Positions 1-7,005 of a stretch of DNA of 8,792 nucleotides are shown piece after piece (the stretch's first letter is position 1; each line of letters starts with the position of its first letter). The notes under the pieces were generated by a model. The model had not been told where the DNA came from and made no database searches. It saw only the letters and a list, made by a program, of their open reading frames with translations. The stretch is from Gammaproteobacteria bacterium (GTDB taxonomy: Bacteria; Pseudomonadota; Gammaproteobacteria; Xanthomonadales; Xanthomonadaceae), in NCBI GenBank assembly GCA_025360985.1, contig JANYBA010000108.1, positions 1-8,792 of the forward strand, written 5' to 3'. The translations under genes were made by a program, and so were the position numbers.

Positions 1-1483
1 GGCGCGGGCCGCCCGCGTCCTTGACGATTTCGTAGACGCCGGCCGGGCAAAAGCGCGTGCACGGGTTGCCGTATTCGCTGGCGCAGGTGGTGATGCAGAT
101 GTCGGTGTCGGACACGCGCAGGTGCACCGGCTGGTCTTCGTCGTGCTCGGTGGCGGCGAAGTAGACGCCGGCCAGGCGGTCGCGCGGCGGCAGCGTGCGT
201 TCGACGTAATCGCGTCTCGGCTTTTCGGCGACGTCGAGTTTCTGTAGCGAGGAATAGTCGGCCGAAACCGCCATCGTCCAGGGCGAGAGCCCCGCGGTGA
301 TCGTTTCCCAACCGGAATTGAGCAGGCCGAACAGGCGGCCCTTCTTGAAGCCGGGCTTGAAGTTGCGCACTTTCTTCAATTCGGCCATCACCACCGAGCC
401 GCGCAATTTCGCGTCCCAACCTTCAGGCTTGCCGTGCGCGGCGATATGTTCGGCGGCCAGCATGCCCGAGCGCATGGCCTGGTGCGTGCCCTTGATCTTG
501 GGCACGTTGAGCAGGCCGGCGCCGTCGCCGATCAACAAGGCGCCGGGCATCTCGAGCTTGGGCAGCGACTGGTAGCCGCCGGTGACGATGGCGCGCGCGC
601 CTGCGGAGAGGATGGTGCCGCCTTCGAGCAACGGCTTCACGCTCGGGTGGTTCTTCCACTGCTGGAAAGCTTCGTAGGGCTGGTAATCGGGGTCGCGGTA
701 ATCGAGGCCGGAGACGTAGCCGAGCGCGATGCGGTCCTTGTCCAGGTGGTAGAGGAAGCTGCCGCCGTAGGTTTTCGGATCGGCCGGCCAGCCCATGCTG
801 TGGACGATCTTGCCGGGTTCGCAGACGCCGGACCGGACCTGCCAGAGTTCCTTGATGCCGATCGAATAGCTCTGCGGATCGGCGTCGCGGTCGAGGTCGT
901 ACTTGCGCACGAGGTCTTTCGTCAAATGTCCGCGCGCGCCTTCGGCCAGTACGGTGATCTTCGCCTTGATGTCGATGCCCTGCGTGTAGCCGGGCTTGTG
1001 CGAACCGTCCTTGGCCACGCCCATGTCGCCGATGCGCACGCCGCAGACGGCGCGGTGTTCGTCGAACAGCGGCTCGGCGGCGGCAAAGCCCGGGTAGATT
1101 TCCACGCCCAGGGCCTCGGCCTGCGGCGCCAGCCAGGCGCACATGGCGCCCAAGGACACGATGAAATTGCCGTGGTTGTTCATCTGCGGCGGCACGATCG
1201 GCAGCTTCCAGCCGCCGGTCTTGCTCAGGAACCAGAATTCGTCCTTGCCGGCCGGCACGCAGATCGGTGGCGGCGACTTGCGCCACCCGGGCAGCAGCTC
1301 GTCGAGCGGACCGGGTTCGATCACCGCGCCGGACAGGACATGCGCGCCGATCGCCGACGCTTTCTCGATGACGCAGACACTGAGCTCCGGCTTGAGTTGC
1401 TTGAGGCGGATCGCGAACGCCAGCCCGGCTGGACCGGCGCCGACGGCAACAACGTCGTACTCCATCACATCGCGTTCGCTCAC
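1..1483 (-). CDS. Electron transfer flavoprotein-ubiquinone oxidoreductase (ETF-QO), 3' end missing
   Basis: This inner-membrane flavo-iron-sulfur enzyme takes electrons from reduced ETF (fed by acyl-CoA and other dehydrogenases) and reduces ubiquinone. I translated 494 residues with no internal stop. The FAD Rossmann motif GAGPAG is at residues 15-20, the acidic end of the second strand is E40, and the second FAD motif LIGDGAGLLN is at 317-326, followed by PKIKGTHQAMRSG. Near the edge, RFCPAGVYE carries C479, by homology the first 4Fe-4S ligand; the other three (NCxxCxxC in relatives) lie outside the window, so about 50 residues of a roughly 545-residue protein are missing. I chose GTG 1483 because it overlaps the upstream stop as GTGA; ATG 1465 is an in-frame alternative six codons later. 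It is the last visible gene of the lipid-transport operon. Extra cysteines C463, C467 and C475 precede C479. The identity is secure; the start is less so. Confidence 0.93.
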   Translation of the reverse strand, partial: MSERDVMEYDVVAVGAGPAGLAFAIRLKQLKPELSVCVIEKASAIGAHVLSGAVIEPGPLDELLPGWRKSPPPICVPAGKDEFWFLSKTGGWKLPIVPPQMNNHGNFIVSLGAMCAWLAPQAEALGVEIYPGFAAAEPLFDEHRAVCGVRIGDMGVAKDGSHKPGYTQGIDIKAKITVLAEGARGHLTKDLVRKYDLDRDADPQSYSIGIKELWQVRSGVCEPGKIVHSMGWPADPKTYGGSFLYHLDKDRIALGYVSGLDYRDPDYQPYEAFQQWKNHPSVKPLLEGGTILSAGARAIVTGGYQSLPKLEMPGALLIGDGAGLLNVPKIKGTHQAMRSGMLAAEHIAAHGKPEGWDAKLRGSVVMAELKKVRNFKPGFKKGRLFGLLNSGWETITAGLSPWTMAVSADYSSLQKLDVAEKPRRDYVERTLPPRDRLAGVYFAATEHDEDQPVHLRVSDTDICITTCASEYGNPCTRFCPAGVYEIVKDAGGPR

Positions 1484-2118
1484 TTGGCCGGACCCTGCCC
1501 CGTGGCGAGCGTCCAGCCGACAACTTCCGCTGTGGATTGAGATAGCGCTGCTTCGAACGCGGCGACGACCGCCGGGACCTTCTCGCTGCTGGCGGCGACT
1601 TCGGCGCGGAAGCTGCGTGTGGCGATGACCTTCGCGCCCGGCCCGCCGAGCAGTTTGGCCTGCAATTCGATGACGACTTTGGGTGGTTGTTTGGGCTGGT
1701 CGTAGACGGCTTCGAAGCGGCGCAGTTCCATCACCAGGATGACGTCGCCGTGGATGCCGCTGGACGGACGCCCGACCGACGCGAGCTTGCCGGAGTCCTC
1801 GAAGGCTTGCACCAACGCGCTTTGCACGAGGTCCGGCGCCGGATCGGACCAGACCGCGCCCTGGTACACCTGCAGCGTGTTCGGCTGGACGCGCACGGCG
1901 ATCCGCACCGAGTCGAGCGCGTCGCTGGCCAGGGGCTTGGTCACGACCAGCGACCAGCTCGCGGTCGGCCAGTCGGGCCTGGCTTCGACGTGCAGTTGCG
2001 GCGAATACAGGGTGACGGTCTTTGAATCGCCGAACGAACAGGCGCTGAGCAGGCTCGCGATCGCCATCGCGATCACCGGGAGGACGAGGCGACGGCCGTG
2101 GGTCGGGGCGGAGATCAT
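1480..2118 (-). CDS. ABC-type transport auxiliary lipoprotein (PqiC/YmbA-like)
   Basis: Predicted lipoprotein of 212 residues belonging to the ABC_trans_aux group, which works with MCE transporters in moving lipids between the inner and outer membranes. The N-terminus has a basic H-G-R-R stretch (8-11), a hydrophobic segment (11-24) and a lipobox LSAC ending at C27. Serine at +2 fits outer-membrane sorting. The family-typical centre is visible: Y85-Q-G-A-V-W, then a segment (97-116) with alternating hydrophobics leading to KLASVGR, followed by a second beta-rich half (124-172). ATG 2118 overlaps the end of the MCE gene by four bases (ATGA) and has a good AGAGGA ribosome site nine bases upstream. 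Its own stop overlaps the ETF-QO start. In this operon it probably anchors or docks the MCE protein to the outer membrane; that role is inferred from PqiC and YmbA. No soluble MlaC-like carrier gene is seen nearby. Confidence 0.85.
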   Translation of the reverse strand: MISAPTHGRRLVLPVIAMAIASLLSACSFGDSKTVTLYSPQLHVEARPDWPTASWSLVVTKPLASDALDSVRIAVRVQPNTLQVYQGAVWSDPAPDLVQSALVQAFEDSGKLASVGRPSSGIHGDVILVMELRRFEAVYDQPKQPPKVVIELQAKLLGGPGAKVIATRSFRAEVAASSEKVPAVVAAFEAALSQSTAEVVGWTLATGQGPAK

Positions 2119-3059
2119 GGCTTGAATTCCTCTGGTTTGCCGTGGCCGAGCACGAAGCCCGCGGGGCTGTTCTCGAGCCGGGTGCTCAAGCGGTTGAGGT
2201 CGCGGATCAGATGACGCAGGTCGTCCAGCGCCGGTCCGACCTGGCTCAGGCCCTGGTTGCTGAACTCGGCCAGGGAAGCGTGGTTCTCGCTCACCAGCTG
2301 GTCGGCGTTGCCGGTCAGGGATTCGATGTGGGTCAAAGACTTGTCGAGCTTGGCGACCAGTGTCGGCAGTTGGTTCATCAAGCCGGCGTCGAGCTTGCCC
2401 ATGACCTGATCGGTGTGCGCCAACACGCTGTCGAGGCGCGCGGTCGCCGAACGGGCGTTCTTGAGCAGCTCGCCGATGTCGGCCTTCTGGCTGGCGACGG
2501 TCCCGGTAATGGTTTCCAGGTGGTCGAGGGTCAGGGTGATGCGGTGGATGTTGTCGTCGCTGAGCATGCGATTGAGGTGCAGCAGGATGTCGGTCGCGGT
2601 GGTGGCGATGTCGGCGGTCGAATTGAGTAACTTGGACAGGGCCGATTCCTTGGCCTCGATCACCGCCACTTTCTGCCCTTCCTTCGGCACCAGCGGCTCG
2701 GCATTGGGCGTGCCGCCGCTGAGCTGGATTTGCAGCACGCCGGTCAGCCCGATGATGGCCAGCTTGGCTTGGGTATCGGTCTTGACCGGGGTCCCCGACC
2801 CGACCCGGATGCGCACGATGACGCGGTTCGGGTCTTTTTCGTCGAGCCTGAGGTCGAGCACTTCACCGACGGCGATGCCGTTGTACTGGACGATGCCGCC
2901 CTTGGTCAGGCCGGTGACCGCCTCGTGGAAGACGACGTCGTACTCGGTGTAGTTCTTGTCCGAGGAATATTTCGCCGCCCACAGCGCGAACAGCACCGCC
3001 AGCGTGGCGACGATGAGGGTGAACAGGCCGATCAGGACATGGTTGGCACGCGTTTCCAT
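2115..3059 (-). CDS. MCE-domain (MlaD-like) lipid transport protein
   Basis: Periplasmic substrate-binding subunit of a lipid ABC transporter, 314 residues. A single N-terminal membrane anchor spans about residues 8-29, with no cleavage site. The MCE domain covers about 38-115 and carries the signature VQYNGIAVGEV (57-67) and the hydrophobic GLTGVLQIQL segment (104-113) that lines the lipid pore in this family. The rest (137-297) is a long, mostly alpha-helical region rich in Leu, Asp and Thr heptad-like spacing, expected to form a coiled helical bundle. The C-terminus NSPAGFVLGHGKPEEF resembles the conserved ENP...G tail of this subfamily. ATG 3059 overlaps the ATPase stop by one base (TGATG) and has a clear AGGAG eight bases upstream. 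It is longer than E. coli MlaD (183 residues), so it belongs to the longer MCE class found with PqiC-type lipoproteins. Confidence 0.92.
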   Translation of the reverse strand: METRANHVLIGLFTLIVATLAVLFALWAAKYSSDKNYTEYDVVFHEAVTGLTKGGIVQYNGIAVGEVLDLRLDEKDPNRVIVRIRVGSGTPVKTDTQAKLAIIGLTGVLQIQLSGGTPNAEPLVPKEGQKVAVIEAKESALSKLLNSTADIATTATDILLHLNRMLSDDNIHRITLTLDHLETITGTVASQKADIGELLKNARSATARLDSVLAHTDQVMGKLDAGLMNQLPTLVAKLDKSLTHIESLTGNADQLVSENHASLAEFSNQGLSQVGPALDDLRHLIRDLNRLSTRLENSPAGFVLGHGKPEEFKP

Positions 3060-3895
3060 CAGACGTTCTCCTGCGCGGAATGTGTTGCCTTGGCGCCCTG
3101 GGCGGCCCGTCCGCGCGGGCCATGGAAGTATTCCTGCACCCAGGGATGGTCGAACTTCTCGACTTCGGCCAGCGGCGCGTTGATCAGCACCCGGCGGTCG
3201 GCGATGACCGCGACCCGGTCGCAGATGGTGTACAGGGTATCGAGGTCGTGGGTGATCAGGAACACGGTCAAGCCCAGCGACTGCTGCAGCGTGCGGATCA
3301 ATTCGTCAAAGGCCGCGGCGCCGATCGGGTCGAGGCCGGCGGTCGGTTCATCGAGGAACAGCAGCGGCGGATCCAGGGCCAGCGCACGGGCCAGCGCCGC
3401 GCGCTTGCGCATGCCGCCGGACAATTGCGAGGGCGTCTTGCCGGCGGCGTTGTCGGGCAGGCCGGACAGGCGGATCTTCAGGATCGCCAGGTCGGCCACC
3501 AGGTCCGGCGGCAGCTGCTTGTGATGTTCGAGCAAGGGCACGGCGACGTTCTCGGCCACGGTCAGCGAGGAAAACAGCGCGCCGTTCTGGTAGAGCACGC
3601 CGGTATTGCGTTCCACCGCCAGCCGCGCCTGCCGGTCCTCGGACAGCGCGTTCACGCCGAGCACTTCGATGCTGCCGGCCTGGGGCCGGCGCAGGTTGAG
3701 GATGGCGCGCATCAGCACGGATTTGCCGGTGCCCGAGCCGCCGACCACGCCGACGATCTCGCCGCGGCGCACGTCGATGTCGAGGTTCTCGTGCACGACC
3801 TGTTCACCGAAGGAGTTGCGCAGGCCGCGCACGCGGATCGCCAGCGATTCCTCCTCGCCACGTTCGGGCGGCGACCGGTTCACTGGTGTGATCAC
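3059..3895 (-). CDS. MlaF-like lipid transporter ATP-binding protein
   Basis: Cytoplasmic ATPase of the MCE transporter, 278 residues, one complete ABC domain. Walker A is GGSGTGKS (52-59), the Q-loop glutamine is Q103 in LYQNGALFSSLTVAENV, the signature is LSGGMRKR (158-165), Walker B plus catalytic glutamate is LLFLDEP with E183, the D-loop is GLD (187-189) and the switch histidine is H216. The LYQ..ALFSSLTVAENV and LSGGMRKR variants are typical of MlaF/Ttg2A rather than of importers of small solutes. I start it at GTG 3895, which overlaps the permease stop as GTGA and has GGAG eight bases upstream; an alternative GTG lies at 3883. The frame continues open far upstream of this point, but that stretch is the antisense-phase shadow of the permease gene. 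All catalytic residues are present, so it should be active. Confidence 0.93.
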   Translation of the reverse strand: MITPVNRSPPERGEEESLAIRVRGLRNSFGEQVVHENLDIDVRRGEIVGVVGGSGTGKSVLMRAILNLRRPQAGSIEVLGVNALSEDRQARLAVERNTGVLYQNGALFSSLTVAENVAVPLLEHHKQLPPDLVADLAILKIRLSGLPDNAAGKTPSQLSGGMRKRAALARALALDPPLLFLDEPTAGLDPIGAAAFDELIRTLQQSLGLTVFLITHDLDTLYTICDRVAVIADRRVLINAPLAEVEKFDHPWVQEYFHGPRGRAAQGAKATHSAQENV

Positions 3896-4983
3896 CAATC
3901 CATCTCCATGAAGAACATCGCCGCCAGCGCGTCGAGCAGGATCACCAGCGAAATCGTCTGCACCACGCTCGAGGTCGTGCGCTCGCCGACCGATTCGGCC
4001 GTGCCCTGCACTTGGAAGCCCTCCAGGCAGCCGATCAGGGCGATCACGACGGCGAAGATTGGCGCCTTCGACAGGCCGACCCAGAAATGCCGGATCTCGA
4101 TGGTGTCGTGGATGCGGGTGACGAACATTTCCGGCGAAATGCCCAGGTTGGTCGCGCCGACCACCAGGCCGCCGAACAGGCCGGAGATCATCGCCAGGAA
4201 AGTCAGCAGGGGCAGCATCACCACCAATGCGGTCAGGCGCGGCAGCACCAGCAACTCGATCGGATCCAGGCCCAAGGTTCGGATCGCATCTATTTCCTCG
4301 CCGCTCTGCATCGCGCCGATCTGGGCGGTGAAGGCGCTGGCGGTGCGGCCGGCGAGCAGGATGGCGGTCAGCAGCACGGCGAATTCCCGCAGGAAGGAAA
4401 TACTGACCAGTTCGACCACGAACACTTCCGCGCCGAATTCGCGCAGCACCGTCGCGCCGAGGAAGGCGACGACCGCGCCGACCATGAAGCTGAGCAGGAT
4501 CACCAGGGGCACGGCGTCGAGGCCGACCTGCTCCATGTGGTGGACGGTCGCGGTCCAGCGGATCCGGCGCGGGCGCAACAGGGTGGCGATGCCGGTCTGC
4601 AGGGCCAGGCCGCCGAAGCCGACTAGCGCCAGGATCTCCTTGGCGTAGTCCTCCACGGTAAAGCCGAGTCGCTCGAGCATGCGCCGGAAGCCGAAGTCCT
4701 TCTGCTTGTCGCGCGCCGGCACTTCGCAGACCAGGCGCACCGCTTCCCGCAACTTCAGGTGCACGTCCTTGACCTCGACCGTGGACAGGCCGAGCCCGGT
4801 ACGCGTGGCGTAGCGCGACAGCAGCATGGCGCCGGTGGAGTCGAGCCGGCTGATGTCGCGGCCGTCGATGTCGCGGGCGCGTTCCGGCGCGCGTTCGATC
4901 AGGGCCAGGATCTGGCTGGCGTTGGCCAGCGTCCAGTCGCCGGTGGCGCGCAGGATGTCCGGCTCGCGCGGGCTGGGGGCCAT
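3892..4983 (-). CDS. STAS-MlaE fusion permease of the MCE lipid transporter
   Basis: Inner-membrane permease with an N-terminal STAS domain, 363 residues from the chosen start. The STAS part (about 10-95) contains GDWTL and the typical loop DISRLDSTGAMLL (43-55). It corresponds to MlaB, a separate protein in E. coli that stabilises the MlaF ATPase. The MlaE part follows with about five membrane segments and the family's most conserved stretch, FLREFAVLLTAILLAGRTAS, then MQSGEEIDAIRTLGLDPIELLVLPR. It is the first gene of the operon; the ATPase begins inside its stop codon. The start is uncertain: ATG 4983 lies just before the STAS domain but has no good ribosome site, ATG 5013 and GTG 5070 are in frame upstream, and a stop at 5080-5082 closes the frame. 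Starting at 5070 would leave only 27 bp before the divergent exporter gene. Confidence 0.88.
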   Translation of the reverse strand: MAPSPREPDILRATGDWTLANASQILALIERAPERARDIDGRDISRLDSTGAMLLSRYATRTGLGLSTVEVKDVHLKLREAVRLVCEVPARDKQKDFGFRRMLERLGFTVEDYAKEILALVGFGGLALQTGIATLLRPRRIRWTATVHHMEQVGLDAVPLVILLSFMVGAVVAFLGATVLREFGAEVFVVELVSISFLREFAVLLTAILLAGRTASAFTAQIGAMQSGEEIDAIRTLGLDPIELLVLPRLTALVVMLPLLTFLAMISGLFGGLVVGATNLGISPEMFVTRIHDTIEIRHFWVGLSKAPIFAVVIALIGCLEGFQVQGTAESVGERTTSSVVQTISLVILLDALAAMFFMEMDW

Positions 4984-5097
4984 GTTGGGAGGGTTGTCCA
5001 CAGCGGACAGCATGCAGGAAACGCCGGCCCGGGTCAGCCCCCGCGGCAACGCGGCCGCCAGCCGGTTCACACGGACAATTCATGCCATCCTTTCGCC
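4984..5097. promoter_or_regulatory. Divergent intergenic region between lipid-transport operon and exporter gene
   Basis: This 114-bp stretch separates the chosen start of the STAS-MlaE permease (leftward) from the ThrE-family gene (rightward), so promoters for both should lie in or near it. I find no convincing -35/-10 pair for sigma-70 on either strand; candidate hexamers such as TTCACA (5065-5070) lack a partner at the right distance. Part of it (4984-5070) stays open in the permease frame and could instead encode up to 29 extra N-terminal residues. Its promoter role is inferred from gene layout only. Confidence 0.35.
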
Positions 5098-6357
5098 ATG
5101 ACCACCGATCGCCTCGCCGAAAACACCCCGGCACTCGTCGACATCGACTTCGTGGTCGAACTGGCGCAGCGCCTGCACACCTACGGCGCGTCGTCCCAGC
5201 GACTGGAAGGGGCGGTCACCCAGGTGGCGCGCCGGCTCGGCCTCGACACCGAAATCTGGTCGAACCCGACCGGCATGATCCTGAGCTTTCCCGACCGCGA
5301 ACGCGGCGCGCCGCACAGCATCACCCGGGTGATCCGGCTGGCGCCGGGTGACACCAACCTGGGCCGCCTGGCGGCCACCGATGCCATCGCCGAAGACGTG
5401 ATGGCCGGCCGCCGCGACATCGCCTCGGGCCTGGCCGCGATCCGCGCGCTCGACCGGCCGCCGCGCCGGTTCGCCAAGGCCTTGGCGATCTTCAGTTTCG
5501 GGCTGTCTTCGGCCTCGGTCGCGGGCCTGCTGCCGCACAGCGGTTGGGCCGACCTTGGCACCGCGGCGGTGCTGGGCATGATGATCGGCGCGCTGACCGT
5601 GTTCAGCGAAAAACGGCCGCGCTGGTCCGACGCGCACGAAGCGCTGGCGGCGTTCATCGCCACGTTTCTGGCGTCGGCAGTGGCGACGATATTGCCGATC
5701 TCGCTGCAGAGCGTGGTGATCGCGGCGCTGATCGTGCTGATGCCCGGCCTGAGCCTGACCACGGCGGTGGCCGAACTTGCCAGCCAGCAACTGACCTCTG
5801 GAACGACGCGTTTCGCCGGTGCGCTCACTGTCCTGCTCAAGCTGACTTTCGGCGCGGTCGCGGCCAGCCACGTGGTCGGACTATTGGGTTGGCAACCCGT
5901 CCCGAACGCCGGCTCGACGCTGCCGGACTGGATGCCCTGGCTGACCTTGCTGGCGGGCTCGTACGCGTTCGCGATCCTGTTCAAGGCCGCGCGCCGCGAC
6001 ATCCTGCTGGTGATGGCCTCGGTCTGGCTGGGCTACGCCGCCACGCGCTTCGCCGCGACCCTGCCGGGCGCCGAAAACAACGCCCTGCCGAGCGGCGTGT
6101 TCTTCGCCGGCATGGTGGTGACGGCGGTGTCGAACGCCTACGGTCGTTATTTCAATCGCCCGGGTTCGCTGGTGCGGGTGCCGGGCATCATCCTGCTGGT
6201 GCCGGGGAGCCTGGGCTTTCGCAGCTTCAACTTCGCCTTCGCCCACGACGTGATGCTCGGCCTGGACACCGCGTTCGCGGTGATCGCCGCGCTGATCGCG
6301 CTGGTCGCGGGAATTCTGGTTGGCAATCTGTTGGTCTCACCAAGACGAAATCTGTAG
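5098..6357 (+). CDS. Threonine/serine exporter family protein (ThrE, two-domain form)
   Basis: Predicted inner-membrane amino-acid exporter of the ThrE family, 419 residues. The N-terminal cytosolic region has HTYGASSQRLEGAVTQVARR (27-46) and SNPTGMILSF, typical of the ThrE/YjjP half. A run of hydrophobic segments follows at about 129-146, 153-170, 184-201, 205-222 and 240-263, with the family motif PGLSLTTAVAELASQQLTSG (216-235). After a linker (264-279), a second set of about five segments (280-411) with VPGIILLVPGSLGFRSF (361-377) matches the YjjB-like half. Both halves, separate proteins in E. coli, are therefore fused as in Corynebacterium ThrE. ATG 5098 is the only sensible start, although its ribosome site is weak. 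Serine or threonine as substrate is inferred from the family. It stands alone: divergent from the lipid operon and convergent with the next gene. Its stop codon lies within a REP element. Confidence 0.88.
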   Translation: MTTDRLAENTPALVDIDFVVELAQRLHTYGASSQRLEGAVTQVARRLGLDTEIWSNPTGMILSFPDRERGAPHSITRVIRLAPGDTNLGRLAATDAIAEDVMAGRRDIASGLAAIRALDRPPRRFAKALAIFSFGLSSASVAGLLPHSGWADLGTAAVLGMMIGALTVFSEKRPRWSDAHEALAAFIATFLASAVATILPISLQSVVIAALIVLMPGLSLTTAVAELASQQLTSGTTRFAGALTVLLKLTFGAVAASHVVGLLGWQPVPNAGSTLPDWMPWLTLLAGSYAFAILFKAARRDILLVMASVWLGYAATRFAATLPGAENNALPSGVFFAGMVVTAVSNAYGRYFNRPGSLVRVPGIILLVPGSLGFRSFNFAFAHDVMLGLDTAFAVIAALIALVAGILVGNLLVSPRRNL

Positions 6358-6377
6358 GAGCGCTCATGAGCGCGACG
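6354..6377. repeat. GTAG-headed palindromic REP element
   Basis: The element begins with the tetranucleotide GTAG (6354-6357), followed by a perfect 14-base palindrome GCGCTCATGAGCGC (6360-6373) and GACGC. This layout (GTAGGAGCG, palindrome, CGCGACGC) is the form of the abundant REP sequences of Xanthomonas, Stenotrophomonas and Lysobacter, which are mobilised by RAYT (REP-associated tyrosine) transposases. The GTAG head supplies the TAG stop codon of the preceding exporter gene (6355-6357). I saw no second copy in this window and no transposase gene. Confidence 0.7.
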
Positions 6378-6383
6378 CTTTTT
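6358..6383. terminator. Possible rho-independent terminator formed by the REP hairpin and T-tract
   Basis: The GC-rich hairpin at 6360-6373 is followed on the plus strand by GACGC and five T residues (6379-6383), directly behind the exporter stop and between two convergent genes. An alternative longer fold pairs AGCG (6359-6362) with CGCT (6376-6379), bringing the stem next to the T-tract. It would end plus-strand transcripts; in the opposite direction there is no T-tract beyond the stem. The function is inferred from structure and position. Confidence 0.4.
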
Positions 6384-6402
6384 GAGGGCATCAGGCCCAA
6401 GG

Positions 6403-7005
6403 CTATTGGCTAGACTCCATTCCTGTTGGGCCGCCGACGGCGGCGCCATAATTGGTCTTGACATAGTCGGCGATTAGGGTCGTAACCCGCTCGAGCATTG
6501 CCTTGTCGGCGGCACCAAAAGTCCATGCACCGGCCATGCCACTCGCGTGCTGATAGAACTCGGGTTCGGCGATCACCGTGCCAGTGGCCTTATCCGTGAA
6601 TTTCACTTTGATCAGCACGCGCGAGCTGCCGGCAAAGGCGCCGGCCCAAAAGCGCGCGCTGCCACCGATGAACTTGACCTTTTCGATTCGCGGCTCGATG
6701 AGTAGAACTCTTGGAACCTCGCTTCTCGCTGGTTCGGCGTTCTTGGCAGATACCCACTCATTCAATCGCCTGTCGAGGTCCGCCTGGGCGTCGACCATCG
6801 CATGTTCATTCGCCGCCTGGCCCGCGTACGGTTTGAGCAGGACAAATTTGGTCAGTTCGAATCGCTCGAACGCCGAAAATGGCTCACGTGGCGCAGGATT
6901 GGTGAGGCTTGAGGCTTCGATGCGTTCCGACGCATGGCCAGCGGTCGCTGCCAGCAGCAAGATGGCGGTCGCAGCGACACGGCAAAGAATCAATGGCAAT
7001 TTCAT
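6403..7005 (-). CDS. Small exported protein, DUF4410-like, function unknown
   Basis: A 200-residue protein with a signal peptide: basic start, hydrophobic 11-22, and a likely signal peptidase I site after A25 (GHA|SE). There is no lipobox, so the mature protein is probably periplasmic or secreted. The mature part has a helical middle (64-88), then a stretch with alternating hydrophobics (98-149) containing RVLLIEPRIEKVKF, ARFWAGAFAGSSRVLIKVKF and TDKATGTVIAEPEF, and a final helix (165-186). The glycine-rich segment followed by a D-x-x-T-G-x-V-I strand resembles the DUF4410 family of uncharacterised exported proteins, but I make this match from memory. ATG 7005 has GGAG five bases upstream. 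GC content (sampled 52-60 percent) is lower than in its neighbours, with frequent AAA, CCA, ATT and TTG codons, suggesting a recently acquired gene. It is convergent with the exporter and divergent from the pigment genes. Confidence 0.75.
   Translation of the reverse strand: MKLPLILCRVAATAILLLAATAGHASERIEASSLTNPAPREPFSAFERFELTKFVLLKPYAGQAANEHAMVDAQADLDRRLNEWVSAKNAEPARSEVPRVLLIEPRIEKVKFIGGSARFWAGAFAGSSRVLIKVKFTDKATGTVIAEPEFYQHASGMAGAWTFGAADKAMLERVTTLIADYVKTNYGAAVGGPTGMESSQ

Noticed and set aside
434..1540. Long plus-strand open frame opposite ETF-QO (and a minus-strand one in another phase, 423-1523).
   Set aside because: The products are low-complexity, rich in Arg/Ala/Gly/His, and match no family, while the antisense frame encodes a clear ETF-QO. 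These are artefacts of high GC.
3080..4648. A 522-residue plus-strand open frame opposite the ATPase and permease.
   Set aside because: It overlaps two genes with intact catalytic motifs on the other strand and has biased composition and no recognisable domain.
4994..5002. TTGTCCACA, one mismatch from a DnaA box.
   Set aside because: It is a single site with no AT-rich element, no cluster of boxes and no replication gene nearby, so it is expected by chance.
6386..6398. Small inverted repeat GGGC/GCCC just after the REP as a second terminator.
   Set aside because: A four-base stem with no T-tract is too weak to call.
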